A DNA stretch of 64,000 nucleotides from Caldilineae bacterium (GTDB lineage: Bacteria > Chloroflexota > Anaerolineae > DUEN01), in the NCBI GenBank assembly GCA_011176545.1, contig DUEN01000003.1, positions 1-64,000 on the forward strand. Direction: 5' to 3'. How positions within the stretch are numbered: the first letter of the stretch is position 1; each line of letters opens with the position of its first letter. The notes under the pieces were generated by a model. It did not search any database and was not told the origin of the DNA. It saw nothing but the letters and a program-made list of their open reading frames with translations. The position numbers and the translations under genes were made by a program. Positions 27,419 through 37,769 of the stretch are shown piece after piece.

Positions 27419-28369
27419 TTAGCCTATGGGGTGAATCGTGTCCACCGCTGGCGCTAACTCCCGATAGGTGATCGTCCACACGGTGGCGTGGAATGCTTGG
27501 TAAGCTCCCTGGATCACCGCCATGGGCAGGAGGAAGGTCACCAGCCCGATGGGAAGGCCGACCGCCCAGGCGGCCACCCGGGATCCGGTGAGCGTCATCG
27601 CGAGCAGCGCGGGCGCCCCGCCCGCGGCCAGCGCGCCCAACCCCACGATGATCACGACCGGAATCATGACCAATCCCCAGCCAATGGCCACACCCCACAT
27701 CAATAAGGCCATCAGGAGGACGTCCTTCCATCGGGCGATAAATAAGGCATAGCCACGGCGGAGGCTCTCCGACCAGCTTTGGTCATCCAGGACAGCGCAA
27801 CGGGCCACCAGTTGATGCCAGATGCCCACCAGGGCGCCGATGATGACCAGCACCAGCAGGGCGAGCAAGCCCAGGCCAACCGTCAGTACGATGGCGAAGA
27901 TCCGCGCCCCGGCGTTGTCGATCAACAACAAGAGCAACGGGGAGAGCGCGATGGCGATGATGAAGAGCGCCAAGAGGAAGAGGGGTACGCCGATGATGAG
28001 GTCGATGCCGAACAGGCGCAGCGCCCGATGATCCCATCCCAGGGCGAAGCCGCGTCGCACCTCGGGCGCTCGGTCGTAGATCAGCTTTTCGTCGATGAGC
28101 CGATATAGCCCGGTCCGGGCTACATACTTCAGGATGAGGCCAATGATGACCAGGATGGCGATGAGACAGGCCGCTCCTAACAGTAAGGCCTGCCAGCCTT
28201 CCGGCAATGAAGGGAGATTACCCTCTCGAAAGCGCCACTGTGTGTGGCCTCCACGCGGGATGTTGAAGCTCCCGCCGCCCGTGAGGAAGAGGATCGCCCC
28301 GAAGAGCCACAGCGCCTTGGACTCCCATGTCAGGCGCAGCGATCGGCGCAGGATATCAACGTGGTCCAT
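27419..28369 (-). CDS. Multi-pass membrane protein of unknown function
   Basis: About 316 residues with six or seven hydrophobic stretches, resembling the glycerophosphodiesterase-type or DUF membrane proteins of Gram-positive and Chloroflexota genomes. I cannot assign a function. ATG at 28369 has GGAGGCC upstream; the upstream ATG at 28390 is in the overlap with the preceding gene. It is the last gene after an ECF sigma and anti-sigma pair, so may be under its control. Confidence 0.7.
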   Translation of the reverse strand: MDHVDILRRSLRLTWESKALWLFGAILFLTGGGSFNIPRGGHTQWRFREGNLPSLPEGWQALLLGAACLIAILVIIGLILKYVARTGLYRLIDEKLIYDRAPEVRRGFALGWDHRALRLFGIDLIIGVPLFLLALFIIAIALSPLLLLLIDNAGARIFAIVLTVGLGLLALLVLVIIGALVGIWHQLVARCAVLDDQSWSESLRRGYALFIARWKDVLLMALLMWGVAIGWGLVMIPVVIIVGLGALAAGGAPALLAMTLTGSRVAAWAVGLPIGLVTFLLPMAVIQGAYQAFHATVWTITYRELAPAVDTIHPIG

Positions 28370-29021
28370 AATCGGCCTCCGCTTGATCATGACGGGAGAG
28401 ATGCCCCCGATGCCACAGGAGCCATAGCGATAGGATGTATCCCACCCCCAGCACGCCCGCCAGCAGGCCGAAGAGGGCCATCGAGAACAACACCCCGGCG
28501 ACGGCCTCCCATTCGGGCGGGACGGAGATCACACTCGCTCCCCATCCCAGGACCCCGGAGAGCGCACGCAGCGTCATCCATTCGAGCACCTGGTTGGCCC
28601 TCACGATGCGGATCTCATCGAAGGGGCCGACGAGCTTCCGCGCGTCGACCAGCCCCAGGGCGGTGAGCAGGGAGACCACCAGGAGGAGCACTCCGGCCGC
28701 CTGCGTGATGAGGTTAGAGAAGAGAAATCCGGCCGACGGGACCCACCGCAGCCACGAAGGTAGCGGGGCCGCGGTGCGCGGGCGATGGGGAAGCTGTCTC
28801 TGTAGCTGGTGCCACATCTCCGCTGGTGGCTTGATCGCTGACCAGGGCACGGGGTGGGCATGGTGTAGAAGCTCCCGAAGCCGGGTGAGCTCCTGCAGGG
28901 TGCGCTGACAATATGGGCACGAGGCGAGATGCGCATGCAGCCGCTCCCGCTCCGCGTGAGGTAGCTCGTCATCATGATAAGCGATCAGGCGCAGCGACCA
29001 TTGTTGATGGTCATCCGTCAT
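28356..29021 (-). CDS. Zinc-type anti-sigma factor with membrane segments
   Basis: A 221-residue anti-sigma factor. The N-terminal ZAS motif is AHLASCPYCQ (HxxxCxxC). Hydrophobic segments near 105-125 and 180-205 place it in the membrane. ATG at 29021 follows GAGGAG. It overlaps the preceding ECF sigma gene, the classic arrangement in which it holds the sigma factor inactive until a signal. Confidence 0.88.
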   Translation of the reverse strand: MTDDHQQWSLRLIAYHDDELPHAERERLHAHLASCPYCQRTLQELTRLRELLHHAHPVPWSAIKPPAEMWHQLQRQLPHRPRTAAPLPSWLRWVPSAGFLFSNLITQAAGVLLLVVSLLTALGLVDARKLVGPFDEIRIVRANQVLEWMTLRALSGVLGWGASVISVPPEWEAVAGVLFSMALFGLLAGVLGVGYILSLWLLWHRGHLSRHDQAEADYGPR

Positions 29022-29029
29022 AGGGCTCC

Positions 29030-29599
29030 TCATTCGTGGGCTTTTAGATAATTTTCCAGCTCTTCGCGCAGGCGTTTGCGCGCGTAATTCAATCGAGACA
29101 TCACGGTGCCAATGGGGATATCGAGCGCTTCGGCGATCTCCTGATACGATAGGCCCTCATATTCCCTTAGGATCAACGCCGCCCGGCTTCGCTCGGGCAG
29201 CCGGGCGATGGCGGATCGGACCACCTCCGCGTCGAGGGTTTGATCGATGCTCTCCGTCGCCTGCGTCGCGTCCGGCAGGGTGACCTCCTCCAGCCCGACG
29301 GTGGGCCGTTGGCGCCGCATCTCGTCGATGGCCGTATTGACGGCAATCCGGCAGAGCCAGGCTCGCAGGCTGGTCGAATCTTTGTCCTTTCTTTGGGTGT
29401 GGAAGCGCGGCAGGGCCTGCCATGCCTTTAAAAAGGTTTCCTGGGCGATGTCCTCAGCGAGCTGCGGATCGTTACACAGGCGATAGGCGACACTGACCAC
29501 CAGCCGATAGTAGCGCCGCACCAGCTCACCGAAGGCTTGCTCGTCTCCTTGCTGGCTGCGCCGAATCAATTCCGCTTCGGTGGCTGTGCGGGCCATCAT
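29030..29599 (-). CDS. ECF-type RNA polymerase sigma factor
   Basis: About 189 residues with region 2 (DIAQETFLKAWQALPRF) and region 4 (LPERSRAALILREYEGLSYQEIAEALDIPIGTVMSRLNYARKRL). It directs RNA polymerase to a private promoter set and is controlled by the anti-sigma factor that overlaps its stop. The frame opens at a TTG (29605), but the ATGs at 29599/29596 are likelier starts. Confidence 0.93.
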   Translation of the reverse strand: MMARTATEAELIRRSQQGDEQAFGELVRRYYRLVVSVAYRLCNDPQLAEDIAQETFLKAWQALPRFHTQRKDKDSTSLRAWLCRIAVNTAIDEMRRQRPTVGLEEVTLPDATQATESIDQTLDAEVVRSAIARLPERSRAALILREYEGLSYQEIAEALDIPIGTVMSRLNYARKRLREELENYLKAHE

Positions 29600-29692
29600 G
29601 TCCAAGCCCTTGCGACAGGTGGTCGATCCGACTCGTCAGATAGAACGGCTGAGGGCAGTCGGGTATTCGAATGGGCGGAGGACAGGAGAGGC

Positions 29693-30229
29693 TCATACGC
29701 TCTCACGGGGGCGATATTCCGTTTCCAGGATGCTCATCCAGATGAGATCATGGTAGCGGCCATGGCGGAACTCCGCGTCCCGCCAACGACCTTCGATTTG
29801 AAAGCCTGCCTTTTCATATAGGCGAATGGCTCGCCGGTGCTCAGCGTAGACCCTCAGGTATATGCGGTGGAAGTTAAGCTGTCGGAACCCGTAATCGATG
29901 AGGGCGCGCAGGGCGTCGGTCCCCAGGCCCTGGCCCCACAGGGACTTCTCCCCGATGAAGAGGCCGCATTCGGCCGATCGATTGCGCCAGTTGATGTGTG
30001 AAAACCCACATCCGCCCACGTGCCGGCCGTCCTCCAGCGTCTCGATGGCGAAGTTCAGCACCGACTGGTCCGTCCTCTGTGCTGAATACCAGGCCTCCTC
30101 GTCCTCCAGGCTCCAGGGCCGGTAGATGCCGAAGTACTTCAGCACATCAGGATCGTTGAGCCATTTCACGTAGCGAGGCAGATCATCTCGCTCGACGGCC
30201 CGCAGGCGGACTTTCTCTCCCCGGATCAT
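29693..30229 (-). CDS. GNAT acetyltransferase (RimJ/RimL-like)
   Basis: A 178-residue acetyl-CoA-dependent transferase. The motif A region is GEKSLWGQGLGTDALRALIDYGF, and AIRLYEKAGFQIEGRWRD is the usual C-terminal part. Members acetylate ribosomal proteins, small molecules or antibiotics; the substrate is unknown. ATG overlaps the stop of the upstream Cys-rich gene by 4 bases. Confidence 0.9.
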   Translation of the reverse strand: MIRGEKVRLRAVERDDLPRYVKWLNDPDVLKYFGIYRPWSLEDEEAWYSAQRTDQSVLNFAIETLEDGRHVGGCGFSHINWRNRSAECGLFIGEKSLWGQGLGTDALRALIDYGFRQLNFHRIYLRVYAEHRRAIRLYEKAGFQIEGRWRDAEFRHGRYHDLIWMSILETEYRPRESV

Positions 30230-30606
30230 GCGGGAACCAACTCCGTGTCCTGTGATGATCGATCCCTTCGAGAAGAAGGGGCCGGCTGGGCCCGGCTGGC
30301 CAGATAAGCAGCCACGTCTTCTCGGGCCTTTTCGAACTCCTGGAGTAAAGCCTTGTCGTCACCCTTATAGCTGCTGATGGTGCGTTGGGCACACGACGTA
30401 CACCCCAGGGAGGCTTTATAACTTCCCATGTCGCAATTAAGACAATCGCAAAGCCGAATCATCATAAGGGAAAAGGCGACCGTGTCCAGCGCGCCGTCCG
30501 GCTGAGCGGCCACCCGCTGGACCAACTCACGCCACTTCTCCCCTCGCAGACTCTTCAGCGCGGCGATGCTTCGGTATGGGAACAGGATCTCGCTTTGCGG
30601 ATACAT
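30226..30606 (-). CDS. Cys-rich small protein, unknown
   Basis: A 126-residue protein I do not recognise. It has five Cys in a short stretch about 53-72 (CDCLNCDMG and CTSCAQR), fit for a metal or Fe-S site, then a charged helical region with ALLQEFEKAREDVAAYL. The tail is low-complexity Ser/Arg/Pro. It is cotranslated with the GNAT gene downstream. Function unknown. Confidence 0.65.
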   Translation of the reverse strand: MYPQSEILFPYRSIAALKSLRGEKWRELVQRVAAQPDGALDTVAFSLMMIRLCDCLNCDMGSYKASLGCTSCAQRTISSYKGDDKALLQEFEKAREDVAAYLASRAQPAPSSRRDRSSQDTELVPA

Positions 30607-30922
30607 CCCTCGCCCTCTTGTCTTCGATGTGGTGACTCATAGCGCATGGTAGCACAGCCAGCGCGCGTGTGTCAAGACCAATCCCCAATCTCTAATCTCT
30701 CTCTAACAAGACTTGTACTTTGCTTGCTCCTCATCGTACGAGACGGCTGTTTTTAGCCGCTGGTCTGTTGACATGGAAAACCGTATAAGGTATAATGTCA
30801 ATGTCATCGATGTGCTCCTCCATAGAGCTAAGCCTTTCATTGCCTCGTCGTGATCGAGGATTACCTCGCTCTGAGTTGATTACGAGAGGAGAATATTAAC
30901 CCTGTACGGAACTGAACAGTTC
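30607..30922. other. Divergent gap holding the opp promoter
   Basis: No gene is seen. It separates the minus-strand Cys-rich gene from the peptide transporter. A hairpin ACGGCTGTTTTTAGCCGC (30743-30760) lies just before the -35 box, and an AGAGGAG site at 30884-30890 lies 32 bases before the first ATG of the transporter ATPase. Confidence 0.6.
30768..30796 (+). promoter_or_regulatory. Consensus sigma-A promoter of the oligopeptide transporter operon
   Basis: TTGACA (30768-30773) and TATAAT (30791-30796), both exact consensus, are separated by 17 bases. It is the best promoter in the window and lies 126 bases before the first transporter gene. A short stem-loop ending just upstream of it might bind a regulator. 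Confidence 0.88.
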
Positions 30923-31927
30923 ATGGAACATCCGACCTATCTTGACCCCGAAACGATTCTCGAGATCAGGAACCTGAAGACCTATTTCTTTCTCGATCGA
31001 GCCACCGTTCGAGCCGTAGATGGTGTGAACTTGAGGCTGGGCCGTAAGGAGACCCTCGGATTAGTTGGCGAGAGCGGTTGTGGGAAAAGTGTGACGGCCC
31101 TATCCATCATGCGGCTGATTCAGTCCCCACCTGGTAAGATCATCGACGGCCAGATCCTGTTAAGACGGAATGGTCAGGTCGTTGATCTGGTGCAGCTCGA
31201 CCCCCATGGGCCGGAGATACGGGAGATCCGTGGTGGGGAGATCGCCATGGTCTTCCAGGAGCCGATGACCTCCTTGAATCCGTTGTATACGATCGGCTCT
31301 CAGATCGCCGAGGCGGTGCAGTTGCATCAGAAGGTGAGCCGTAAAGAGGCGATGGAGCGGGCCTTGGAGATGCTGCGCAAGGTCCAGATCGGCGATCCAG
31401 AGCGTCGGCTCCACGAGTATCCTCACCAGTTGAGCGGAGGGATGCGCCAGCGGGTCATGATCGCCCTGGCGCTCTCCTGTAATCCCGCTATCCTCATCGC
31501 CGATGAGCCCACTACAGCCCTCGACGTCACCGTCCAGGCCCAGATCCTCGATCTGATGCGTCAGCTCCAGGAAGACTTCGACTCCTCGATCATCATGATC
31601 ACCCACAATTTGGGCGTCGTCTCCCAGATGGCTGACCGCGTGGCTGTGATGTATCTGGGCAAGGTGGTGGAATATTCGGATGTACGGGAGATCTTCCACA
31701 ACCCGTTGCATCCATACACTTCCGGCTTGCTGAAATCGGTCCCCGTGTTCGGCAGGAAACGCCAGCTCGTACCCATCGAGGGGATGGTCCCGACGCCTAC
31801 GGAGGAGATCCATGGGTGTGCGTTTGCGCCTCGATGCCCTCAGGCCATGAAGATCTGCCGTGAGGAACAGCCAACCTTGAAGGAGGTGCAGCCCGGACAC
31901 GAGGTCTCCTGCTGGTTGTATGAGTAG
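30923..31927 (+). CDS. Oligopeptide ABC transporter ATPase (OppD type)
   Basis: A 334-residue ATPase with Walker A GESGCGKS, signature LSGGMRQR, Walker [13 protein letters not shown] and the oligopeptide-type C-terminal extension with four Cys ([15 protein letters not shown] and a final C). It couples ATP hydrolysis to peptide uptake with the permeases downstream. The ATG has no clear ribosome site nearby. A good AGAGGAG lies 32 bases upstream, and the frame is open back to it, so a non-ATG start there is possible. Confidence 0.92.
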   Translation: MEHPTYLDPETILEIRNLKTYFFLDRATVRAVDGVNLRLGRKETLGLVGESGCGKSVTALSIMRLIQSPPGKIIDGQILLRRNGQVVDLVQLDPHGPEIREIRGGEIAMVFQEPMTSLNPLYTIGSQIAEAVQLHQKVSRKEAMERALEMLRKVQIGDPERRLHEYPHQLSGGMRQRVMIALALSCNPAILIADEPTTALDVTVQAQILDLMRQLQEDFDSSIIMITHNLGVVSQMADRVAVMYLGKVVEYSDVREIFHNPLHPYTSGLLKSVPVFGRKRQLVPIEGMVPTPTEEIHGCAFAPRCPQAMKICREEQPTLKEVQPGHEVSCWLYE

Positions 31928-32134
31928 TTGAGAGGAGATATGTAGAGGCGTGATCGCACGGAGAAAGTATGCTCGCGCCAGGTCATGAGGCCCCTATGAA
32001 GCTCGCGTGAAAGGAGGTGGGATCTCGCTGGATGATGTGAGGTGAGGTTATGTGGGACGAGGTGATGAGGGGGAGCATCTCGTCTCCAGCGTGGCTCCAT
32101 AAGATAGCACATCAGGAGCAAAGGAGTGATGAAG

Positions 32135-34279
32135 ATGAAGCGATTGGGAATCGCCCTGTATGTTCTGGTCGTGCTCTCGTTGGTGCTGACCTCGTGTGCG
32201 CCGGCCGCGCCTGCGCCCGCTGAGAAGCCGGCGGAAGAGGAGGTAGCGCCGACGCCCACGCCTGTGCCTGCAGAGGAGGTGAAGGTCGAGCTCCAGGGGC
32301 CCGTCCCCTATCCGGCGGGGAAGCCGATGCCAGGCGGCCGGGAGCCCATCAAGTACAACATCGACGAGCTGGTGCAGTATAAGGCGCTTCCGGAGTACCA
32401 CCAGCCGGCGTGGATGGACAAGTTCGTTGAGGAAGGCATCCTCCCGCCGGTGGAGGAGCGGCTGCCCAAGGAGCCCCAGGTCATCCCCAAGGCTAGCATG
32501 ACGGACGGCATCGGCGTGTATGGCGGCCTGTGGCGCGACTTCTCCGCCTGTCCCACGGAAGGGTGGAACCTGGGGGCGGGCCAGACCCAGGGCTGGTTCG
32601 GGATCAACATCATCTACGAGGAGGCCCTGGTGGTGAGCGGGCCGATCTTCATGCGCAAGGATAAGATCGAGCCCTTGCCCAACCTGGCCAAGAGCTGGGA
32701 GTGGTCGGAGGACGGCTACGAGCTCACCATGCACCTGATCGAGGGCGCCAAGTGGTCCGACGGGGAGCCCTTCACCGCCGACGACGTGATGTTCACCTGG
32801 GAGGACATCATCCTGGATCCCAACGTCAACTCCTGGACCTCCCGTACCTCCTGGCAGATCGATGGCCAGGACATCACGTTGGAGAAGATCGACGACTACA
32901 CCATCAAGTGGACCTTCCCAGTACCCTTCCCGGTGCAGAAGCTCTTCGACATGGATGAGTACGACTTCTACGTCGTCCCGGCCCATATCTGGAAGCCGCT
33001 CCATCCCAAGTACAACCCGGACATGGACTATGTGAGCTTCGAGAAGGCGTGGCCGCCTGACAAGCTGCCGCCGGTCACCATGGGGCCATGGGTCGCGGTG
33101 GAGTACAAGACGGATGAGTACATGGTCCTGCGCCGCAACCCCTACTACTGGAAGGTGGACGAGGAAGGGAACCAGCTGCCTTATCTCGACGAGGTCTACT
33201 TCGAGAAGGGCTCCACCGGTGTCGGCCGCACACTTGGTACCTTGGCGGGCAGCCTGGACCACACCAATCTGGAGAATCCCAGCACCTTCCTGGAGACGCT
33301 GAAGCGGATGCAGGAGCCTGACGCCCACTTCTACGTGGAGTGGGGCCCCGAGACTCTGGCCTTCTCGCTGCACGTGAACCAGTCGGCCACGCTGGGCGTG
33401 AAGACCGACCGGGATCGGGAGCTGCGTAAGCTGTTCCGCGACTTCCGCTTCCGCCGGGCCGTGAGCCAGGCCATCGACCGAGACGGCATCGCCCAGGCGA
33501 TCATCCGTGGTCCCTTCCTGCGGGCCTGGCCAGGTGGCCTCTATCCGGGTTCGCCCTACTTCGATCGGGAGTCGGTGGTCTACTATCCCTACAGCCCGGA
33601 GACCTCCAAGGCCCTCCTGGCTGAGCTGGGCTTCAAGGACACCGACGGCAATGGCATCCTGAACTGGACCACCGGCCCGCTGGCTGGCCAGGACCTGGTG
33701 ATCTCCCTGGTCGCCAACGAGGATCAGGAGGCCTCGGTCAGCATCGCGGAGGCGCTGGTGCCGATGCTCGGTGCCGTGGGCATCCAGGTCAACTTCCGCC
33801 CGATGAAGCCCACCGTGATCGGCGATATGATCATTAGCGGTGAGTGGGAGATGTGGGTGAGCCGTGGCGGCCAAGAGTACGCTGTGCCCTTCACCCGCGC
33901 TCGTATGCTGGCGCCGATCGCCAAGGAGTATCCGGCCTGGCATCGTGAAGGTGAAGAACCGCGGCAGCTTCGACCGTTTGAGGAGGAACTGGTGCGCATC
34001 GTCAGCGAGTTCGCCCTGGAGCCAGACTCTGACAAGCGGAAGGAGCTGATGTTCGAGTACAACCGCATCTTCACCGAGAACATCTATGACATCGGCGTCG
34101 TGATCGGTCGCTACGGCCTGGCCCTGGCCAAGCGGTTCAAGAACGTCCCGGTCGGCTGTCCGACGTTCCTGTATCAGTGGACGTGGGCCAACTGCCGGCC
34201 GGAGCAGATCTGGGTCGCGCCGGAGGATCAGTTGGAGCAGCTACGGCCGGGCGTGATCCCGATCTACGAGAAGGAATAG
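32135..34279 (+). CDS. Oligopeptide-binding lipoprotein (family 5 solute-binding protein)
   Basis: A 714-residue extracellular binding protein. It has a lipoprotein signal ending LVLTSC, a Pro/Thr/Glu-rich linker (PTPTPVPAEE), then the family 5 fold, with GAKWSDGEPFTADDVMFTWEDII as the family signature. It is longer than most peptide-binding proteins. ATG at 32135 has AAAGGAG with 8-base spacing; the earlier GTG and ATG overlap this site. Codon choice is unusually uniform (mostly G or C at third positions), consistent with high expression. Codons run open on the opposite strand for the same reason. Confidence 0.93.
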   Translation: MKRLGIALYVLVVLSLVLTSCAPAAPAPAEKPAEEEVAPTPTPVPAEEVKVELQGPVPYPAGKPMPGGREPIKYNIDELVQYKALPEYHQPAWMDKFVEEGILPPVEERLPKEPQVIPKASMTDGIGVYGGLWRDFSACPTEGWNLGAGQTQGWFGINIIYEEALVVSGPIFMRKDKIEPLPNLAKSWEWSEDGYELTMHLIEGAKWSDGEPFTADDVMFTWEDIILDPNVNSWTSRTSWQIDGQDITLEKIDDYTIKWTFPVPFPVQKLFDMDEYDFYVVPAHIWKPLHPKYNPDMDYVSFEKAWPPDKLPPVTMGPWVAVEYKTDEYMVLRRNPYYWKVDEEGNQLPYLDEVYFEKGSTGVGRTLGTLAGSLDHTNLENPSTFLETLKRMQEPDAHFYVEWGPETLAFSLHVNQSATLGVKTDRDRELRKLFRDFRFRRAVSQAIDRDGIAQAIIRGPFLRAWPGGLYPGSPYFDRESVVYYPYSPETSKALLAELGFKDTDGNGILNWTTGPLAGQDLVISLVANEDQEASVSIAEALVPMLGAVGIQVNFRPMKPTVIGDMIISGEWEMWVSRGGQEYAVPFTRARMLAPIAKEYPAWHREGEEPRQLRPFEEELVRIVSEFALEPDSDKRKELMFEYNRIFTENIYDIGVVIGRYGLALAKRFKNVPVGCPTFLYQWTWANCRPEQIWVAPEDQLEQLRPGVIPIYEKE

Positions 34280-34323
34280 CCTGTATGGACGCCTGGATAC
34301 CAGGCTGACATCTGGCTGGGGAG

Positions 34324-34408
34324 TAGGAGGAGGGGTGCAAACTTCTCCTCCTATTCTCTCATGTAGATGAGAGAGGTGCGACGCACATCCAAAGTGCGTC
34401 GCACCTCT
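34324..34408 (+). promoter_or_regulatory. Three tandem stem-loops between binding-protein and permease genes
   Basis: TAGGAGGAG/CTCCTCCTA (34324-34332 and 34345-34353), CTCTCAT/ATGAGAG (34356-34373), and a perfect 15-bp stem AGAGGTGCGACGCAC with 7-base loop (34372-34408). None is followed by a long T-run. Such stems protect the 3' end of highly expressed binding-protein messages and reduce read-through into the permease genes (known for such operons; inference here). Confidence 0.75.
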
Positions 34409-34433
34409 AGGTAGTCACGGTGAGGGATTATCG

Positions 34434-35432
34434 ATGGTCAACTACATCATCCGTCGGCTGTTATTCGCCGTCGTCGTTTTGATCGGCATCAGCATCGTAT
34501 CTTTCATCGTCATCCAGTTGCCGCCTGGTGACTTCGCGACGGTTTACAGGGAGAGACTGATCAACCAGGGTGGGATGTCGGCCACCGAGGCGGAGAAAGC
34601 GGCGGAGATCTTCAGGAAGCGTTACGGTCTGGACAAACCCCTACATATTCAATATATCAACTGGATCAAGGGTATCGTAACTGAAGGGAGTTTCGGCTAC
34701 TCCATGGCCTATTCCAAGGACGTGGGAGAGCTCATCGCCGAACGCCTGCCCCGGACCTTGATCCTAGCCCTCCTAGCGCACGCCACGTCGAGCATCGTCG
34801 GCATCCTGGTGGGCATCTATGTGGCGCCTAGGCAGTACAGCTTGAGTGATAATCTCGCTTCATTATTCGCCTTTGTTTTCGCATCATTGCCGCGCTTTTG
34901 GATCGCGTTGGTCATCATCTATCTCCTCGTCTTTACCTTTGGGCAGAAGCATGTGAGTTCCTTCTACTCCCCCGAATACGCAGTGGCGCCGTGGTCATGG
35001 GGGAAGCTAGTGAACTTCTTCGAGCATATCTGGCCGGTGATCGTGATCGCCGGGCTGGGGGGCGTGGCCCGCAACATGCGCGTCATGCGGGGGAACCTGC
35101 TAGACGTGCTCAACGCCCAATACGTGATGACGGCCCGCTCGAAGGGGCTCACGGAGCGGAAGGTCATCCTGAAGCACGCCGTCCCCAACGCGCTGCATCC
35201 GATCATCATGTATCAGGGGATGGTGCTGCCCTACATGATCCAGGGTGAGTTGGAGGCGGCCATCGTGCTCAGCCTCCCCACGATGAGCCCGCTGTTCTAT
35301 GACTCTCTGATCAACCAGGATATTTACATCACAGGCAGCTTGCTGCTCATGTACAGCGTTCTCTTGGTCGTCGGTAACCTGTTGGCCGATCTCGCCTTGG
35401 GGATCCTGGATCCCCGCATCCGGTACGATTAA
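34434..35432 (+). CDS. Oligopeptide ABC transporter permease (OppB type)
   Basis: A 332-residue inner-membrane permease. It has the N-terminal segment [29 protein letters not shown] and six hydrophobic segments, with the EAA-type loop [21 protein letters not shown] that docks on the ATPases. It starts 154 bases after the binding-protein gene, behind three stem-loops. Confidence 0.92.
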   Translation: MVNYIIRRLLFAVVVLIGISIVSFIVIQLPPGDFATVYRERLINQGGMSATEAEKAAEIFRKRYGLDKPLHIQYINWIKGIVTEGSFGYSMAYSKDVGELIAERLPRTLILALLAHATSSIVGILVGIYVAPRQYSLSDNLASLFAFVFASLPRFWIALVIIYLLVFTFGQKHVSSFYSPEYAVAPWSWGKLVNFFEHIWPVIVIAGLGGVARNMRVMRGNLLDVLNAQYVMTARSKGLTERKVILKHAVPNALHPIIMYQGMVLPYMIQGELEAAIVLSLPTMSPLFYDSLINQDIYITGSLLLMYSVLLVVGNLLADLALGILDPRIRYD

Positions 35433-35451
35433 AGGGATTGAGGGTTGTGCG

Positions 35452-36603
35452 ATGGCTACTGTGAGCGAGGCTGCTAAGCCCATGCCCGTGCCGGCCCCAA
35501 TGGATATATTCGCCGAGGAAGAGCGGCGTGAGAGCTATTTTCAGTTGGTGTGGCAGCGGTTCAAGAAGAGCAAGGCGGCGATCGCCGGGGGCCTAATGGT
35601 CTTCATGCTGGTCATACTGGCTATCTTCGCGGATTTCTTCTCCCCGACGGACCCCGCCGCCTTGAACATGCAGGCCAGCTTCACGCCCCCGAGCCGGATC
35701 CACTTCATCGATGAGGAAGGGAAGTTTCATCTGCGGCCTTTCACTTACAAGCAGACCATCGAGCTGGATCCGGAGACCTTCGAGCCCATCTGGACGGAGG
35801 ACAAAAGCCGCCGCTACGAAATCAAATTCTTCGTCAAGGGTTGGGAATATAAGCTGCTGGGCATCATCCCAATGCGGTGGCACCTGTTGGGCGTGGAGGA
35901 GGGCGGCGAGCTTTACCTCCTGGGGACCGATAAGATGGGGCGTGACCTGTGGGGGCGGGCATGCCGGGCGGGCCGTGTCTCCCTCTCCATGAGCCTGTTC
36001 GCCACGTTCATCAGCATCGCCGTGGGGTCTGTTCTAGGCGTCGTCTCGGGCTACTACGGCGGCTTGGTGGACACCGTCCTGCAACGCTTCGTCGAGTTCA
36101 TGAACTCCTTCCCTCAGCTCCCACTGTGGATGGCCCTCACCGCGGTGATTCCCAAGACCTGGGGGTCCGGCACCATCTTCGTGATGATGGCGACGATCTT
36201 CGCCCTGCTGTCTTGGACGATCCTGGCTCGTGAGGTTCGGGGCAAGGCTATGGCCTTCCGGGAGACCGATTTCATCCTGGCAGCCAAGGAGATGGGCGCG
36301 TCGGACGCCCGCATCATCTTCATCCACCTTTACCCGAACTGCTTGAGCCACGTGTTGGTCGTCCTCACGCTCATGATCCCGCAGATCATCCTGGCCGAGG
36401 CGTTCCTCAGCTTCCTGGGGCTAGGCATCCAGGAGCCGTTGGTGAGCTGGGGGTTCCTGATGAAGAACGCCCAGAATTTGCAGACCTTGGGCACCCATCC
36501 CTGGATCATGAGCCCGGTGATCTTCATCATCATCGCGGTGTTGGGGTTCAACTTCCTGGGAGATGGGCTGCGCGACGCGGCCGACCCCTACTCGATCGTG
36601 TGA
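35452..36603 (+). CDS. Oligopeptide ABC transporter permease (OppC type)
   Basis: A 383-residue permease. Segments near 40-65 and from about 180 on span the membrane; the EAA loop is [22 protein letters not shown]. Between the first and second membrane segments is a long extracellular stretch (about 70-155, [17 protein letters not shown]... GTDKMGRDL), longer than in E. coli OppC. It starts 19 bases after the OppB-type gene. Confidence 0.92.
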   Translation: MATVSEAAKPMPVPAPMDIFAEEERRESYFQLVWQRFKKSKAAIAGGLMVFMLVILAIFADFFSPTDPAALNMQASFTPPSRIHFIDEEGKFHLRPFTYKQTIELDPETFEPIWTEDKSRRYEIKFFVKGWEYKLLGIIPMRWHLLGVEEGGELYLLGTDKMGRDLWGRACRAGRVSLSMSLFATFISIAVGSVLGVVSGYYGGLVDTVLQRFVEFMNSFPQLPLWMALTAVIPKTWGSGTIFVMMATIFALLSWTILAREVRGKAMAFRETDFILAAKEMGASDARIIFIHLYPNCLSHVLVVLTLMIPQIILAEAFLSFLGLGIQEPLVSWGFLMKNAQNLQTLGTHPWIMSPVIFIIIAVLGFNFLGDGLRDAADPYSIV

Positions 36604-36742
36604 GAGCCTCGCGAGATTCCCGCGGAAGGATGTGGCCCGCGAACTCGGGATGTGGAGCGGGAATATGGAGTCGGGCGAGCATACCATCTACGAACAAGAA
36701 TCCCGTGGCGGCACGTTCCGCTTTTCTTGGAAAGAGGGCGAG

Positions 36743-37768
36743 ATGGAGTCCAAGAACGACATCATCCTGGAAGTCAAGGACCTGAAGATGTATTTCCCCA
36801 TTCATCGGGGACTCCTACGCCGGGTGGTAGGCTATATCAAGGCTGTGGACGGTGTCAGCTTCTTCGTTCGTAAAGAGGAGGTCCTGGGGCTGGTAGGCGA
36901 GAGCGGCTGTGGCAAGACGACGACCGGTCGGACGATCCTGCGGCTGTATGACCCCACCGGTGGTGAGATCTGGTTTCGAAAGCAGGATGGCGAGTGGGTG
37001 GATGTCGCTAAGTTGGATCAGAAAGAGATGAAGCCGCTTCGCCGCGAGATGCGTATGGTGTTTCAGGACCCGTTCAGCTCGCTGAACCCGCGATTGACGG
37101 TGAAAGACATCATCGGCGAGCCGCTGATCATCCATGGGGTGGCGAAGGGGAAAGAGGTCGAGGAGCGGGTAGCTGAGTTGATGAGGGCGGTGGGGTTAGA
37201 CCCGGCGTACATGCGCCGATATCCCCATGAGTTCTCCGGGGGACAGCGGCAGCGCATCGGCCTGGCGCGCACGCTCTCCCTGAACCCGCGCCTGATCATC
37301 GCCGATGAACCCGTGTCCGCTCTGGATGTCTCCATCCAAGCCCAGGTTCTGAACCTCCTGGAGGAGCTGAAGGAGAAGTTAGGGCTCACGATGATCTTCA
37401 TCGCCCACGATCTCTCCGTGGTAGAGCACATATCGGACCGCATTGCGGTGATGTACGTGGGGAAGATCGTCGAGCTGGGGGACACGGAGGAGGTGTTGCG
37501 CCATCCGCTGCATCCTTACACGGAGGCGCTCATCTCCGCGGTGCCGCCCGCGGACCCGGATATCCGTCTGAAGCGGATCATCCTCCCGGGAGACGTCCCC
37601 AGCCCGGCGAATCCGCCGTCGGGGTGCGTGTTCCACCCGCGCTGCCGTTACGCGATCGACCGATGCGGCGTGGAGGAGCCCGATCTGGCCGAGGTAGAGC
37701 CGGATCGCTTCGTGAGCTGCCATCGAGCGGAGGAATTATCCCTGCAAGGGATCGGGATCGGAGGTTGA
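36743..37768 (+). CDS. Oligopeptide ABC transporter ATPase (OppF type)
   Basis: A 341-residue ATPase with Walker [12 protein letters not shown], signature FSGGQRQR, Walker [13 protein letters not shown] and the four-Cys C-terminal extension ([16 protein letters not shown] and SCH). The start at 36743 has AAAGAGGGCG upstream and gives the usual OppF opening; the frame is open further up, but those residues have no family match. It completes the transporter with the OppD-type gene at the other end of the operon. Confidence 0.92.
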   Translation: MESKNDIILEVKDLKMYFPIHRGLLRRVVGYIKAVDGVSFFVRKEEVLGLVGESGCGKTTTGRTILRLYDPTGGEIWFRKQDGEWVDVAKLDQKEMKPLRREMRMVFQDPFSSLNPRLTVKDIIGEPLIIHGVAKGKEVEERVAELMRAVGLDPAYMRRYPHEFSGGQRQRIGLARTLSLNPRLIIADEPVSALDVSIQAQVLNLLEELKEKLGLTMIFIAHDLSVVEHISDRIAVMYVGKIVELGDTEEVLRHPLHPYTEALISAVPPADPDIRLKRIILPGDVPSPANPPSGCVFHPRCRYAIDRCGVEEPDLAEVEPDRFVSCHRAEELSLQGIGIGG

Positions 37769-37769
37769 G

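Noticed and set aside
30743-30760. Hairpin ACGGCTGTTTTTAGCCGC as a terminator
   Set aside because: It is upstream of both divergent genes and the T-run is in the loop; at most it could be an operator.
32048-33943. Long open frame on the minus strand opposite the peptide-binding protein
   Set aside because: It is an antisense shadow produced by uniform G/C third positions in the binding-protein gene; its translation is rich in His, Arg, Gly and Pro with no domain.
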